DNA of 6,728 bases from DUZB01 sp964407525 (lineage in GTDB: Bacteria > Desulfobacterota > DSM-4660 > Desulfatiglandales > Desulfatiglandaceae), in NCBI GenBank assembly GCA_964407525.1, contig CAYOWC010000275.1:1-6728 (forward strand). The letters are read 5' to 3'. The notes under the pieces were generated by a model, which saw only the letters and a list, made by a program, of their open reading frames with translations, was not told the origin of the DNA and did not search any database. Made by a program: the position numbers and the translations under genes. Of this stretch, positions 6,671 through 6,728 are shown piece by piece. The number at the start of each line of letters is the position of its first letter. Position 1 is the first letter of the stretch.

Positions 6671-6728
6671 CCATATTGAAAAAATTCCTCAGATCGTTCC
6701 GGTATGCATTCGCCTCCGATCCTGGTTG
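6666..6728 (-). CDS. Possible C-terminal tail of an upstream gene, cut by the window edge
   Basis: Reading the - strand from the right edge, a frame of 20 sense codons (QPGSEANAYRNDLRNFFNMV) ends at TGA (6666-6668), 39 bases before the livH start. The composition looks like a protein end, and a further operon gene at this spacing would be ordinary. However, another - strand frame is also open here, and 20 codons are too few to prove coding or name a product. If real, livH need not be the first gene of its transcript. Confidence 0.25.
   Translation of the reverse strand, partial: QPGSEANAYRNDLRNFFNMV

Noticed and set aside
1..6728. CRISPR array, insertion sequence, tRNA or rRNA
   Set aside because: No regularly spaced repeats, transposase motifs, terminal inverted repeats or tRNA-like cloverleaf sequence were seen; nearly all of the window is accounted for by transporter genes.

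Overview
The window holds two unrelated ABC importer gene sets that converge on a short intergenic region. The left set, on the + strand, is the 3' part of an operon: a TauC/SsuC-type permease cut by the window edge, followed 4 bases later by an ATPase with a C-terminal TOBE-like extension. Its substrate-binding gene is not in view. The right set, on the - strand, is a complete branched-chain-amino-acid-type (HAAT/Liv) importer operon in the order livH-livM-livG-livF-binding protein, covering about 1925 to 6626.

Layout: 1-727 permease (partial), 732-1799 ATPase, 1800-1924 convergent intergenic region dense in inverted repeats, 3235-1925 periplasmic binding protein, 3984-3268 LivF-type ATPase, 4699-3971 LivG-type ATPase, 5716-4757 LivM-type permease, 6626-5739 LivH-type permease, and 6627-6728 a leader region that may include the last 20 codons of another - strand gene. 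Gaps in the right operon are short (22, 57 and 32 bases, plus a 14-base overlap between livG and livF), so one transcript is likely. Upstream Shine-Dalgarno sequences move three starts (binding protein, LivF, LivM) inward from the longest possible reading frame.

How the parts work together: the exported binding protein captures a small ligand in the periplasm and delivers it to the LivH/LivM channel, and the LivG/LivF pair powers transport. Ligand specificity cannot be read from the sequence. The binding protein is rich in Trp and Tyr and need not bind leucine, isoleucine or valine.

The organism is a Gram-negative bacterium (exported soluble binding protein with a cleavable signal peptide, no lipobox) of medium G+C content. 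The style of the genes would fit Desulfobacterota or a similar anaerobic lineage, but that is a weak inference.

This is mostly ordinary transporter DNA and I see no new defence, mobile or RNA system. The best observation is that LivG and LivF carry complementary departures from the ABC consensus (LivG signature LTLPD, LivF Walker B Asp-Asp). In a head-to-tail dimer both fall in the same composite ATP site, predicting one normal and one degenerate site.
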